Origin: Castanea sativa
Taxonomy: Eukaryota; Streptophyta; Magnoliopsida; Fagales; Fagaceae
Direction of reading: 5' to 3'
NCBI RefSeq assembly: GCF_040712315.1
Contig: NC_134019.1
Location: 39,771,873-39,835,872, forward strand
Length of the DNA stretch: 64,000 nt
The notes under the pieces were generated by a model. The model was not told the DNA's origin. It did no database searches and was given only the letters and a program-made list of their open reading frames with translations. This document shows, piece by piece, positions 1-12,903 of the stretch; positions within the stretch are counted from its first letter, which is position 1; each line of letters begins with the position of its first letter. Both the position numbers and the translations under genes were made by a program.

Positions 1-2346
1 GGGACATGAAAATATAACGTGTAAAACATGTTCATAATTAGGGCCGGCCTAGGTCACTTAGGTCATACTTAGGGCTTTGATTAGAGCAAGTTCCCTAAAT
101 TTTGGGGCATTTATTGATATATATTTTTTAAAGGATTTTGCTAATGTGTGCCCTAAAGGATTTTGCTAATGTGTGCCCTTAGGGCACACATTAGCAAAAA
201 TTGAGTTTTAAAGATATTGAGAAATAAAATTAGTTTTATATTTTTTTTCTTCTACTTTTCAGAAGTTCTAAAAAATTGAGTAATATTAGAGATAATATAA
301 TTTTGAATATATGGGTCTTATAAATATGTGTACTAATTGCAAGAAACAATTTAGATATAAGAAAATACTATAAATATTAATAATTTACTCGAAAACCTTT
401 ACAAATTGATGTGACAATTAATATAATATGTGAAATGCATTTTTAAATTACTTTTTGTGATTGTTGATATATCTTTGTAAGCCTCATATGTTATAAAATT
501 TATAATATCTCTAATATCATTCCTTAAAATACTTGTTTATTATCTTCTTAAAGTATCACTAATCACATTTGTTACTACGTCATTTGGTAAGTTATTTTTT
601 TTGTTGTATTTTTCAAAAAAAAAAAGAAAAAGAGCACATTACAAAATGAAAAGAATGGATTTTTGTAATAAAAAAAATTATGATATTAAACACTAGTTAA
701 ATATTATTTAAGTGATAACAAAAAGACCACATTTAAATAGATCACCTTAGGCCTCCAAATTTGTTGGGCACTTTTATTCATAATAAAAATATTGCAATTG
801 TTCTTGATTATATTATATATGGCAATAATTTGCATCTTTTTTAGTAAACTATGTAGAGTAAATGTTTGAATTGGGGGTAAATATGAGATTGGGATGGATA
901 GCTTGCTTTCTTATTCTCTCTCCCCACCTCCACCCAAAAAAAAAAAAAAAAAAAAGCCCTTTATTAAGATTTATTTCAATAAACTTGGGCAGTTAGCTGG
1001 ATTAATTCAATTGGTCTAATAGTCATATAAAAAATTGTTTCTTTTTACAAATTTCAAATAAATAAATAATACAGGAGTTTGAATAATAAACCTATCTTTG
1101 CTGAGAGGATTCAATCCAAGGATATGTCTCCCAATTATGGATGAAAATGATAGTCGATGTGAAGATCACTAGCAAGTCATAAGTCCATTAAATATATACA
1201 AGATCTATCATGGTATTAATGTCTTAAAGAACATGTGAAAGTGGTTTATAATTTTGGAGTGAACTATTACCTTTTTAAGGTTTAAAAAAAAAAATTGTTT
1301 GGAAAAGTAGAAACCGGAAGAAGGAAAGGTGAGAATCGAATTACATACGTAGGATATCACAAAAGACGTCATTGTCACTAGACTATCACTTAAATCTTGC
1401 TTTTCTGTTAGATTGTAAATTCAGAGCAATTTTTGTTAGGTTAGTTTTTTTTCCTATCAAAATCCTCCTCAAATGTTTCAATTGTTGCAAATTTTTTATG
1501 TCTTCAATGCATTTTAGTTGTAATTGTATCAAGTCATTAAGGTTGAAGAACAAAAGAAAATTCAAGTGCTACAAAAGGAATTTTAGTCAATCGAGGTTCA
1601 TGGTATCAAGCTAGAATTTGAGTGAGATTATCAAGATTTCAATTTCAGTTATACAAAAAGGTTCACTTGAAATTTGCCCAAAACTTTTAGAAAAAACATT
1701 TATTCGAAAAACACACACACACGTATATATAGGAAAGGAGGATGAGATAAAAATTTGCCCAAAACTTGGTTGAGTGAGATTGCCTAGGGATTTCCATTTT
1801 AACTTTCCTAATTATCCCCGTAGTCAACCAACCCTCAATTGTGGTTGAGTTAAGAATTAAATTTAAATCCTAATTTTAGAAGAACGAAGGGAGAGTCTAT
1901 CCACACCCTGAAAAAAAAAAAATCCATCCAAATACATTGTGATACCTTGAGTGCATTGGATTGGTGTTGGATAACATAAAGGATCTAAAAAATCTTCCAG
2001 TTGCTTTTAAGTGTCTAAGAGATCAAATTGTGATTACCTATTAACGTTCGTGCAGAAATCTATTGATGAGAAGTGATTGGTGCTAGCAGGAGTTGAGAGC
2101 TTGGAATTGGATACAAGAACCTTTAACAAACTCTAGATGTTTTGTAACTAGTTTTATATCGCAACTATTTTCATAGTGGAAATGGTTTACTGGGTGTGGC
2201 CAAGTTTTTTCCATTTTGAGTTTTCTATTCGTCAACATATCTTGTCTTTGTGTGTGAATTGATTAATTATTTGTTGCATTACTAATCGACCATTTAGTTT
2301 TTTGTTTTTTTTTTTTTTTTGAGAAACAACCATTTAGTTAAATTTA
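1..2346. other. Gene-free AT-rich region
   Basis: I see no gene here. The sequence is AT-rich with long A and T runs, for example around 937-955 and 2307-2320. Short open frames near 1372-1614 show no family resemblance and no splice context. The only structured piece is the inverted repeat at 129-199. Confidence 0.6.
129..199. repeat. Direct-plus-inverted repeat forming a hairpin
   Basis: A unit of about 25 bases containing TTTTGCTAATGTGTGCCCT occurs twice in direct orientation (129-154 and 155-179). It is followed at once by its exact reverse complement at 181-199. Arms 161-179 and 181-199 pair perfectly around a single base, giving a 19-bp stem. It may be the remnant of a small foldback element. 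No function is visible. Confidence 0.8.
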
Positions 2347-2486
2347 AGGGCCTATTTGGTAACATTGTTTGAATAATAGTTTTTGTTGTTTAAATAATAC
2401 ACATATTTTTACAACATTTTTTTCACTTACACGTATTTTCATAACATTTAAACAACATTACTAGAACAACATTATCAAATGAGCCG
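2347..2486. mobile_element. hAT-type MITE, 140 bp
   Basis: The element starts AGGGCCTATTTGGTAACATT and ends ATCAAATGAGCCG, so the ends are imperfect inverted repeats. It is flanked by an exact 8-bp direct repeat TAAATTTA (2339-2346 and 2487-2494), the target-duplication length of hAT transposons. It has no coding capacity. A relative with similar ends and internal sequence lies near 25879-25998. Confidence 0.85.
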
Positions 2487-2888
2487 TAAATTTATTAGAA
2501 TCTATCATAAATGTTTGTTTGGATTTGACGTCTGCATTTTCTAAGTCTACTTTGTTGTTGTTGTTGTTGTTTTTTTTTTTTTGTTTTTTAAGTCTAGCTA
2601 CTGTTGCACTGTTAATTGGAAATGAACAGTGCAATCACACTATGAATAATAACCAAAACTCAAATAGTAATTTTTTATTAATTTTTATTAATTTTAATTT
2701 TTTAACAAAATAAATGATATTAAGACGCACACTAAGTTGCATTAGGGTCCAAACATTTTCACTCAATTTTAATTATTTTTTAAAATCACACATTTACAAA
2801 TTTACAAATTCTTTTTTTTATTTTTTTGATAAGCTCATAAATGCGGTTTGAAGAGGAAATCAAACATGCCTTAAAAAAACTCACCCAC

Positions 2889-2923
2889 CTCTTCTCTCTC
2901 TCCCTCTCTCTCGCATATTTAAG
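2889..2923 (+). promoter_or_regulatory. Pyrimidine patch and TATA-like box of the EF-hand gene
   Basis: A CT-rich stretch (2889-2912) is followed by GCATATTTAAGG (2913-2924), about 200 bases before the chosen start codon at 3123. Pyrimidine patches next to a TATA-like element are typical of plant core promoters. The start of transcription is inferred, not seen. Confidence 0.45.
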
Positions 2924-3122
2924 GCCAATATTGATGATCCATTGAGTAAGCAAAGGCAGCCTCTTATCACCCACCAGACCAAAGCAACTCTCTCAATCAC
3001 TTTAACTCGTGTCTAACTCACGAGACTCAGAGCCAAAAAGCACACACACATACAAAAAAATACTCACAAGACTCACAAGAAAGCATAGCTTAATCCCACA
3101 CCGAAAAAAAGAAAGCCAGTGA

Positions 3123-6100
3123 ATGGAGACTCTAACAGGCACACCCAAGAAGAAAAGCGTAGAACATGGACAGGTTCTGGATGGTTCAGATATAATGGAG
3201 TTGGTTGAGAACGAGGAGGTGTTTAGCAATTTCGTGGACCATAAGTTCCAGGAGTTGGATAAAGATAGAGATGGTAAGCTTTCTGTGAAGGAGCTCCAGC
3301 CTGCTGTGGCTGATATTGGTGTTGCTTTGGGTTTCCCTGCTCAGGGCTCTTCTCCTGATTCTGATCACATTTATTCTGAGGTTTGTGTCTCATTTCTCTT
3401 TACTTTTCCTTGCTTTTGATCCTCTGTGTTCTTCAGTGTGAGGCCAAGTGAGAAAAAAAAATAGTTCAAAAATTTTAATCTTAGGACATTTTTAATCTAT
3501 TTACTCAACTGACATCTCGTGTTGTTTCCAATGAAAACGTGGTGTTTAGGTTCTAATCCCCTATCTCAAATCCCAACTATCGAATTATAAAAATAAAGTT
3601 ATTTAATATTAGACACATGCCTAACCTTATATTTATACTAATATTTAATCTGAATTATAAAAGAGATTGATTTCATTAAGCATTCTTTCCCAACAGTTAG
3701 TGCATGTTAATTGTTTCAGTTTATGTGATTTTGCTTCTTATGTTAAATGGTTTTTATCTTTTTAACACCATTGTTTTGGTGGATAAGATAGTAGTCAAAA
3801 TAGACAATAAAGATGTCTCTAGTTCTGGTAAAAACTTTGCACTCTTTTGCACACATGTCACATGCACGTCCATATAGATAAAGAGGAATGTGTGGCAGAC
3901 AAACTTGTGCATTATTTTCAGCAAAATTGAGTAATGGTGGCCCTTTTCTGTTCTGTTTTCTTTTTTTGTTTTAAGCTGATCGAAAATCAACAAAGTAAGG
4001 ATTACAACCAAGTATTAAACAAAGAAAATGAACCTATTTGTCCCACTCATCAACACGGTAACAGTGATATGTGGTCAAATTTTTGTGACAAAGTTCTTGT
4101 TGTCTCGAAAAAAACAAAGGGAAAACACATGTCACTCATCCATTGTTTTGCGAGCTTCAAATTAGCTTACGCAGAAGATAAGGGTGGCACGTAATTGCTA
4201 TGACAAAAAAGCTCTCGATTACGTGTTGTTGATATTCTAAAAGTCCTACTAGCTCATTATCTTCAATAAATTAGAGTTATTGAATTTGTTTTCATTTTTC
4301 TATGACTCTGTTTAGTTCACATTGTTCTTGGATTTAACAATATTCTGTGTGTCTGGACTTAATTTATTCAAGGACATCACAACTTTGCAAGTTGCACCAA
4401 AAACTATTATGAATAAACCTAATCCTTAAAAAAAATGGTCTACAGAAGAATTTGTTTATTGATATGATCCAAGTTTCAAGAGAGTGATGGTTGTAATTGC
4501 CTTCTTGGGGCCCTGTATAGGAAAACCAATTTTCTCGACATTTCCATTTCTAGTTAGCTCGAGAAGCATCCAACCTATGGTTCAACTTTGTCGGTTTTGT
4601 GGGACTTTTCTTTTCTTCAGTTGAGCTTTTCTTTTCCAACTTTACTTTTTGTTCTTTTTCTACTCTTTTTTATGAGGAATCTAGTGACGAATGTTGTGGA
4701 AAACTATAACTTTTCTTTGGACTTTATCACATACACGAATATCACAAAGTCGGCACTTGGCATGATTGTCAATAATAAGTGTGCAATTGGTTTGGCTTAT
4801 TTAATAAGCATAGCTATAGGGGATAACATTTTCCACCAACTTTTTTCATAGTGGTTGACATAGCCTGTAAGGTGTGTGATATTGCTCCAATCACTATAGA
4901 CCATATAAGCAATTGAAAAATATGGTGTGTTTGTAGCATTACTCTAATTTATTTGCTTATCTGTAGAAGTGTGTAAAAGTGATTTTGTAATTGGATGAGG
5001 TGAGATTTGATAAACTGTTCATAAACAATAAGCTAATTAAGCTCTAGAAATATCTAAACCAAACACGAATTCTGTGGGGACAAGCAAAAATGTCTACAAT
5101 GAAGTTGCTTTGTGGAAGAGCAATAATGATGTACTCCAACCTTTTTTCTTTTTGGAAGCAATAATCTTGTACCTAATTTGCTACAGTTGTGGCTGACCCA
5201 ATGATTATTATTGTAAGCACGAATTCTAAAATAATGTCACCACACCAGTTAGGCGCGTGGTAAATAAGGAAGCAATGGACCATTTCTCTCATGCTCATGA
5301 AACAGAGAGACCCAGCCCAGGTCTTGGGTCAACATGATATTATTTTACATTATTCATACTCTCTTTTAGTTTTATACCTAAGACTACCTTACCGACTTTA
5401 TAAAAAAGAAAAAGTGTGTGAGTTGGACAGTAACCTAAAAGGGGTTTTTTACTTTTTATTTTAGGCTGATAAATCTAGTGGAGATCCACCTAGTATGAAA
5501 TAGAATTTGAATACTTTAAACTTATAATTCTTAATTGGTTAGTATAAAGGATAGAACTTAGAATTACTTGTTATATACTCCCTCCGTCCCAGCTTGTTTG
5601 TCGTCTATTCCATTTTAGGATGTCCCAAAATATTGTCTTGTTTCTAAAAATAAAAATCATTAATTTACTAATATTCTTATTATACCTTTATTTTATTTTT
5701 AAAACTATTTTTTGATAAATTTATTTAAGGGTAGTTTTGGAAACTTATACATTTTTATAAGGCAGACAAGACAATAAGTGATGTTCTCTTAAAAAATTTG
5801 AATTTTCAAACAGGACAAACAAATTGGAACGTAGGTAGTATATTTTTTCATACTATAGAATTTGAACCTATGACACTCACCCCATATCGATTGCTTTTCA
5901 CTATCAGACCAACACACCAATGAACTTCCTTTTTGGTGTAGGTAGGATTTAATGATCCTAAGTCTCTCATTCGACAATAAGAGACTTTTTTAGTTAAGCT
6001 AATTGAAACTCATACTTATCATGTTTTTTGATGTATCTGTCCTGTTATCTGCCAATTTATTCTATGTGGTCCTGCATATGGTGTACTTTAGTCCGTATGG

Positions 6101-7882
6101 GACACAACTAAACACCTCTAGACATTTTTTAACAGTGATAGTTCAAGCATATTAAGCTTATCAATTAAGTATACAAAATAGAGCCTTCTTATGTTTGCAT
6201 CAACTGTGAACTAAGAGTGACCTTAAATTATACAGGTCTTGAGTGAATTCACACATGGCAAACAAGAAACAGTGAGCAAGACTGAGTTCAAAGAAGTTCT
6301 TTCAGACATTCTATTAGGCATGGCTGCTGGTTTGAAGCGAGATCCTGTTGTGATCCTCCGGATTGATGGGGAAGATCTCCTTGAATTCATTAATGGCCCA
6401 GGTTTTGAAGCTGAGATTGTGTCCATATTTTCACAGATAGAGTCACCTGACAGATCCCTCCGTGACCATTTAATCCAGGCTTTTGAAAAACTTAGCGTTG
6501 ATCAAGGAATGCCTCCTTCAGACCCTTGGGTAATTTATTCTGAAACTATTGAACTGAAATTCATTATTCAGTATCAACATAGTTATAATTAGAATAGGAA
6601 GATCATCAATGGAAAGTGTTACACTTCTTGTACTAGTCCATCTTCAACGTGGTGACAAGCATCATCCTACAACTCTTAAAGCATTCATGCTGCCTAAATG
6701 TGGGTTTTTAGTACACAGGTTATATTAATAGCTGCACTCTTATGTCATTTTTCTTTTTCCAATTACTTGGTTTTTTTATTCTGTAGGTTTTGGACAACAT
6801 TGTGGAACCAGCATTGCAAGCCTGTGCTGGTCATGACTGGCACAAACCTGCCTCTCAAGAAGCATTCTTGGTGGAGTTTAAGAAAGTAGCAGAGCGTGTA
6901 GCTCAACATCTCAAGGAGCAGCCTGTGATTGTTGCCCATAGTGAAAATACCTTTGATGGAAGTGGCGTTAAGAGATTATTATCCAACAAATTTGAATTAG
7001 ACAAGGTTTATATTGTTGACGTGCATCTTATTTCACTCATTCCAATTCAGTTGTCGATTTTTATTTAGATAAATTTTTAATATTTGTTGACATAAATTCC
7101 ATAGTGCACACTTTACTCATGGGAAATACGCATTACAATCTATTATGCAATGCAGACCTTGAATGCAGCTTTAGAAAATGTGCCAAGAGATCGTAATGGA
7201 AAAATGTCCAAGGAGTATCTTCGTGTGGTGCTGGATGTGGTGTCCCCATCAGCTGGTCTACCTCCAATTGGTGCAGTCGACCAGGTATGCTACTCTAGTC
7301 ACAGATCAGTTACCTTCAGCTTCAATATTTTAAGAACTTCAGCTTAATTTATCTTGCATAAATCAAAATGTCACATGTTGATTGATTTCTTGAATAAGTA
7401 CTTCAAAGAACTGTAGCCTGTAAGGTGAATACACTATTATGAGTAAGATGCCACATGTATCAGATCCATCTTGCTTAGGAAAGGGAAAAGAAAAATGGGT
7501 TGTATGGTAGGCTGATACCTAAGGTTTGGAGTCTAGGCTCTACAATTACGTAAAATTACTGCCACAAGTCTAAGTGCTTTCCAGTTGACTCATTTTTTGC
7601 TTTTATAAGTAAGCCTTGTCTTCCTTAACACAATAATTAACATGTGATGAACTTGGTCTTTAATTTATGCAGATGGACAAGGTTGTTGCTGATGTCTTTA
7701 AGATGATTAACGCGGATGATGGGAAACTGGTTAAAGAAGATGAGTTCAAGAAATTATTGACTGAAATCCTGGGGAGTATCATGTTGCAATTAGAGGGAAA
7801 TGCGATTTCAGTTTCTACAAATTCAGTGGTGCACGAACCCCTTGCCTCTTCTTCCTCACTTTTGCAGCCATCTTCCCAGTAA
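3123..7882 (+). CDS. EF-hand calcium-binding family protein, five exons
   Basis: Exons are 3123-3380, 6236-6529, 6787-7005, 7156-7284 and 7673-7882. All four introns have GT-AG ends in phase 0, giving a 369-residue protein. Residues 46-57 form a canonical EF-hand loop (DKDRDGKLSVKE) with acidic residues at positions 1, 3, 5 and 12. Two later segments, PRDRNGKMSKE in exon 4 and NADDGKLVKEDE in exon 5, look like degenerate EF-hands. No signal peptide or membrane helix is seen, so it is probably a soluble Ca2+-responsive protein. The architecture resembles a plant-specific EF-hand family of unknown role. The start is the first ATG after the CT-rich leader and is followed by an uninterrupted frame into the donor at 3381. 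The last 20 residues are Ser-rich. An AATAAA-like signal lies near 7924. Intron 1 (2.86 kb) carries a MITE. The gene converges on XIP-A, with 473 bp between stop codons. Confidence 0.88.
5578..5838. mobile_element. Stowaway-type MITE in intron 1 of the EF-hand gene
   Basis: The element begins CTCCCTCCGTCCC and ends GGAACGTAGGTAG, which are imperfect inverted repeats. It is flanked by TA on both sides (5576-5577 and 5839-5840). The CTCCCTCCG terminus with a TA target is the hallmark of Stowaway (Tc1/mariner) MITEs. It is 261 bp long, very AT-rich and non-coding. Confidence 0.9.
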
Positions 7883-8355
7883 TATACATTGCAGCGTTGT
7901 GTTCAATATATCAAGGGTAAGAGAAATAAAAAAATAACAATTAATTTTGATTAGTGTAATGATTACTAGCATAAGTTATGTATTGTCAGTTAAAGTGAGT
8001 GTGCTAATGGTATATATGCTTTAGACATGCAAATATAGAAGGCTGTGGAGCCAAGAATTATCATGGTCATCCACCCCTTCTTTCTTTGTGCTAATCACTT
8101 TATCACAACCTTATAAAAGATAGATGATCTCAGATGTTATTTGAATTTTGGGAAAAATTGAAGAGCATTTTCAGATTTTGTCTTTTAAAAGATAAAGTAA
8201 ACATTTGCTAAACAACAAGTCTTTTCTTTAAAAGGCCCAGCCTTGAGCCAATAGAAAAGAAAGTTTTATTTGAACCAAATTTGAAGTCTTAAATAAATGC
8301 CTTACTAAAGGCGTTGTATGGGATTTGATTTTTTGAGAGAAAGATATACATTTCA
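7883..8355. other. Shared 3' intergenic space between convergent genes
   Basis: This holds the 3' untranslated region of the EF-hand gene and, on the other strand, that of XIP-A. On the minus strand an AATAAA hexamer lies at 8265-8270, about 90 bases past the XIP-A stop. The segment 8150-8280 is similar to the 3' flanks of XIP-B (15.4 kb) and XIP-D (36.0 kb). Confidence 0.6.
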
Positions 8356-10263
8356 TTAAAAAGGGTATAGGGCAAGTACATCCTTGTCAACAGTTTCAGG
8401 GATACAGGGAGGCTTTTCCTCAGCCTTTACAGTTGCAGATTTGTAATTGTTAGAGCCAGTTGCTTCAATACAAGCCCTTGCAACTTTTATAATCTCATAC
8501 CTTCCATCATTGACCAAACCCTCCTTAGGTAGGGTCTTAGAGAAAATATAATAAACAATGCAAGCTAGAAAGGGCCCCAACCAGAATACCCATTGTCCAT
8601 GCCACAATGGACCTCCAAAAAGCAATGCTGAGGCAAAGCACCTTGCAGGGTTCAGTCCAGCACCAGCATAGCCAATCCTACCAGTTACCACATTGGACAC
8701 ATAAACTGCTATGGCTATTGATGCTGCTATCTGAATACAAACCATAGTCGCCCCAAGTTCTTTGCTCCTTTTCTTGTCAAATGCCACTGTAACAGCAACC
8801 AAGAGGATAATAAAGGTACACACAAATTCTAACATCAGTGCAGTTCCCAGACTAATACCAGAGCCATTATTATCGATAGTGCAACCACCTAACATGTACT
8901 TCTCTACTGCATCATGGCTCATCGCACACTTCAATAAGTAGATGGCCATTATAGAGGCAAGGCATTGCCCCAAGAAAAAAACACATGCACGTACAAGACA
9001 TATAGCACCCTTGAGGGTTGCAATGAATGTGAGCAATGGATTCAAAAAGGCCCCAGTTAGAGGAAACATGGTAAAGAGGAAGAAGAAAGCAATGATGAAC
9101 ACCACAAACGGGACCAGCAGCTTGGGGTCACTGACATTAGATTCATAGCATGAGAGAAGGCATGTCGTGAGTGCGAATAAAAAGAAGGTGGTTGCCACTG
9201 TCTCTGCAAGGGCTGCCCTCCACATCTGTAAGAATAAGCCAAGAGGGAAAAGTCAATCCCACACTTCTTAAACAAGTTGAGACATAAAACATACAAAGAG
9301 TAATTATAAACCTCACGAACAAATGTGCCAACTTTTGTATGCATAGCAAGAAAATAATTCAGAAATTTGTTTATGGGTAATTATACTTACACATTGTACT
9401 AACAATGTAATTTTTATATTGCTAGTACAATGTAAACTAAGAATTTTCCTTCATTATATTAATGATATGTTACCAATCACATTCAAGTTTGGTTTAAGAG
9501 GTTTGATTGGAGATTTTTAATTAATTTATACGATTTTAAAAGTTCAAGATTTGATTTGAAACTAACAAATTAAAACCTTTTGGATTTAATTTGAGACAAC
9601 CTTCAACTTTAGGATTTAATTTAAACTTACCACTAAAGTATAATGTTCAACCTTTATCTTGGCATTTTCAAGCAAAAGAAAAAACTCAACAACAAATTAA
9701 TTTGATCTAAAGTCTGGGGGGAAAAGAGCAAACTTAACAACAAAAATTAGTAATTTGTTGCTCTTGAATTTCAGAACAAGACAATTAAGTGAGTAGTAGA
9801 GTGTAAACATTAAAATACAATTAAGTTTGAGGTAATGGAGGTGGGCATGGAAAGTGAATAAATTTTTTATTCTATTATTTAATTATTGTATTGTATTGAA
9901 TTCTTAATAGAGTAATGCAAAAGGCATAACAAAAATTCTTCTTTATGAATTACAAAAACCAATAAATTGTCAAAGTTGAGTTGAATTGTTAATTAAAAGA
10001 ATTGAAAAGAGTAAAGAAAAAATAATAATAAATAATAAATTAAAGTATTCTAAGAAATAAATATTAAAGTTCACTTAGCAACAATAATTAATTTTAATAA
10101 CTTTATTATAGTATAAGATAATAGATAATTTCCAAGATCCAATCTTAGCAACAATAATTAATATCTTCATTATACTAAAAAACAATGTCTTTTTTTTTTA
10201 GAACCCAAAAAAAAAAAAGTCTAATAAACTTATATATACTTTATCATTTATTTTCTTGCTAGT

Positions 10264-10310
<47 letters not shown>

Positions 10311-10902
10311 ATAAGGAAATCATGTGTAGTGCAAAATTCATTTCATATCTAAAATTCATGTTCTAAGAGAACTCGAGTTGACTTGAAAAATCTTCCTTCG
10401 TATCAAGTTATAAGAAAAGATCTCATCTTATTATCCTAATGATTAATTTGAAATAAGAATATATTATTTACAAAGAGATTCCTTGTTAACATCTTCAATA
10501 CAAATTTGAAATCCCCTTAAAGAATATTCCTAGAGACAACACTGTATGTATGAGTGTGTATAATATATATAAGCAGTAAGATAATTACACCTCGCATGAT
10601 TCTCCAAAGATAATAATAAAAAATCTAAATCTCAAATGGACCGAAAAAAATAGCCTATTGACTTGAGCTCTTGCGAGTTGCGAGGGGGTTCTGAGACTAT
10701 GGATGTGTATAATAAGAATCAAAGCCTATTGACTATACTTGAGCATCCTATAGACACATTTATAAGTCAAGCTTACCTCCGATGAGAAAATTTCATGGGC
10801 ACCAATTGAGTCAAGGAAAGTTGTCTTGAGGGATTTTCTTTCTATCTTCTCAGATGGTTGTGAGAAACTTTCATCATTTCCAATGGCTACAACGATATCC
10901 AT
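8356..10902 (-). CDS. XIP: XIP-A: X-intrinsic-protein aquaporin, intact, two exons
   Basis: Exon 1 is 10902-10777 (42 codons) and ends in GAG|GTAAGC. Exon 2 is 9225-8356, preceded by TTCTTACAG. The 1551-bp intron is in phase 0 and the protein has 331 residues. It belongs to the major intrinsic protein family, with six hydrophobic helices and two half-helix pore loops. Loop B carries NPL (residues 104-106) in place of NPA. Loop E carries NPARC (234-238); the Cys after NPAR is an XIP signature. LGGC (154-157) is the loop-C motif shared by XIPs. XIPs are plasma-membrane channels for small uncharged solutes such as glycerol, urea, boric acid or H2O2, with low water transport; the substrate of this one is not predictable here. 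The C-terminal tail (about 35 residues, Lys/Glu-rich) is longer than in XIP-B and XIP-E. I see no disruption. It is the only complete XIP gene in the window. Confidence 0.9.
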
Positions 10903-12903
10903 AGCTCCAGTTCTACACAAGGAAAATGTAAGAAAGCTTTCATACTGGGAAAGATATTTAAAAAAAGTGTACAAAAGAGAAGGGCCTGTACTGCCTTGTA
11001 CAAATTTTAAGATTTTTATGGTGACATATTATTTAACATTTTAAATGACATAATATTTTGTACACTATTAAATACAATAAATAAAATCTCAATATTAAAA
11101 TTAATAAAATTGTCAATGATAGTAATTAATTATTCAATAAAATTCATTCTACATAGACAATAAAACAAGAAGGATTCAGATATGAATGAACAATGATTAC
11201 TTATAACACTTGCAGTCTGCACTGGTAGGTAGTCATAAATGTACAACAATAATATAGCGTCCCGATAATATATTGATATATTTTTTTGCTCTCATTAATA
11301 TATTGATATTGTATTATCCTAAAGTCAAGAATTTAATATAGTTTAAAAAGTTATATGTATAAAACATGAATGCTTAGATATGTTTTCCTCCAAAAAAAGA
11401 ATGCTTAGATAGTTAGATATGAATGGACGTGCAGTCTACACTGGTAGCTAGCTATAAATCTACATTAATAATAATATAGTGTCTCAATAATATATTGATT
11501 TTTTTTTTTGCTCTCATTAATAAATTGATATTGTATTATAATAAAATCTGAAATTTAACATAATTTTAAAAGTTAATACAAAATAAGAACACTTAAATAT
11601 GAATGGACAATGATCACTCATAACACCTGCAGTCGGCACCGGTAGTTAGCTATAAATGTTAATAACATAGTATCTCAATAATATATTGATATTGTATTAT
11701 CAATTTACCATATTTTCCGGATTTTAATATAGTTTAAAAGTTCTATATACTATGTTTTTTTTTGAGAATATAGTATCCACTATGGCTATAATTATGTATT
11801 TCAAAAGTTTTGAGTTCCACATTTTCTTCATGAATATAAACAAAATATAAAAATATTAACATTAACAAAAGATGATATATATAACCGTGTGCCTATAATT
11901 CCTAAAGCTATTGGCTAATATCGGATTGTGCCTGTCGGGGTAGCTCTATGGATTTTGGGGTCTAAGCCAAATATTAAAAAAAAAATGCAAATTTTTCTAG
12001 CGATATTTACCAAAAAAAAAAAAAAAAAGGAGGTTTGGGCTAGTTTTTATTTTTATTTTTTTTAATAAGGATTTTTATGTATTCTTTTTATTTGTTCTGT
12101 TTTGTTGAGAGAGAAAGAGAGAGGGAGAGACTTAAGCTTCTAGGTCACAAACTTCTTTCCTAATTCCCCCCCCCCCCCTTTTCCCCTTTTTTTGGTATAT
12201 AATTTATTGGTCTCCTTTCTCAAATTTTCTTTTTCTTTTAGACATTTTTTTTTCCTTTTTTTGGCTATATTTTGGGTATAATTTATCAGCTTGCTTTCCC
12301 CATTTTTTTTTCCTCATAAACGGTTTTTTCATTATTTTTTAGCCATAATTTAGGGTTTAATTTATTCATTTTACAGAATTAACATTATTATTTTATTTTT
12401 AATCAAATAACTTACCTAATTGGATAAAATTTGGGGGTCTTCCACAATTTGGAGGTCTTGCATAATTCGGGGGCCTTAGACGGTCACCTAACTTTGAGAA
12501 GCAAACGTATTCTCATTTTCCTACCTTTTAGGTTTTTACTGCAAAAGATAAAATATGGTTTGTTAATCTATTTTTCCCCTTTTCCATGTTAAACTTTGGT
12601 TTTACACATATATACACTTAGATTAGACTAGAATAGAATTTATATATTGTATATATAAATATATAAAAAAATATCACTTAAACTTCACATGAATAAAATC
12701 TTATTCATTAAATTAGTTTCAAGCACTTGCGTGCATATATGTGTATGTGTCCATCAATTATAACCTCTCTCCCCCCCCCCCCCCCTCCCCAAATTTTTTT
12801 GTTTTCAGCACTCTTGTCAACTTTCAATCCAAAAAAAAAAAAAAACCAACCAATCAATTCTCATCAACTTTTTTCCTTTTTGTTTCTAAACCTTATTGGC
12901 TTA
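10903..12903. other. Upstream flank of XIP-A with low-complexity DNA
   Basis: No gene is seen. The part next to XIP-A (10903-11790) matches the upstream flank of XIP-B around 19.8-20.4 kb. It also contains a threefold repeat, listed separately. Farther out are C- and T-rich tracts (12160-12200, 12771-12800), an ATA-rich part and the start of a segment (from about 12700) that recurs at 33.2 kb. Confidence 0.6.
11170..11745. repeat. Three diverged tandem copies upstream of XIP-A
   Basis: A unit beginning near GATATGAATG, continuing CTGCACTGGTAG and TATAAAT, and ending AATAATATATTGATA occurs near 11176-11345, 11417-11540 and 11594-11700. A single related copy lies upstream of XIP-B at about 20205-20360. 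The unit therefore predates the gene duplication and was later amplified beside XIP-A. Confidence 0.65.

Noticed and set aside
1372..1614. 80-codon open frame as a possible small gene
   Set aside because: AT-rich, Phe/Lys-biased composition, no family motif, no promoter or splice context, and a non-ATG first codon.
2786..2974. Minus-strand 62-codon frame over the CT-rich tract
   Set aside because: It is produced by the GA/CT repeat in the promoter of the EF-hand gene.
8356..9225. Calling the channel a NIP or TIP aquaporin
   Set aside because: The Cys after NPAR, the LGGC loop-C motif and the MW(R/K)AA exon start are XIP features; NIPs and TIPs have other loop-B/E contexts.
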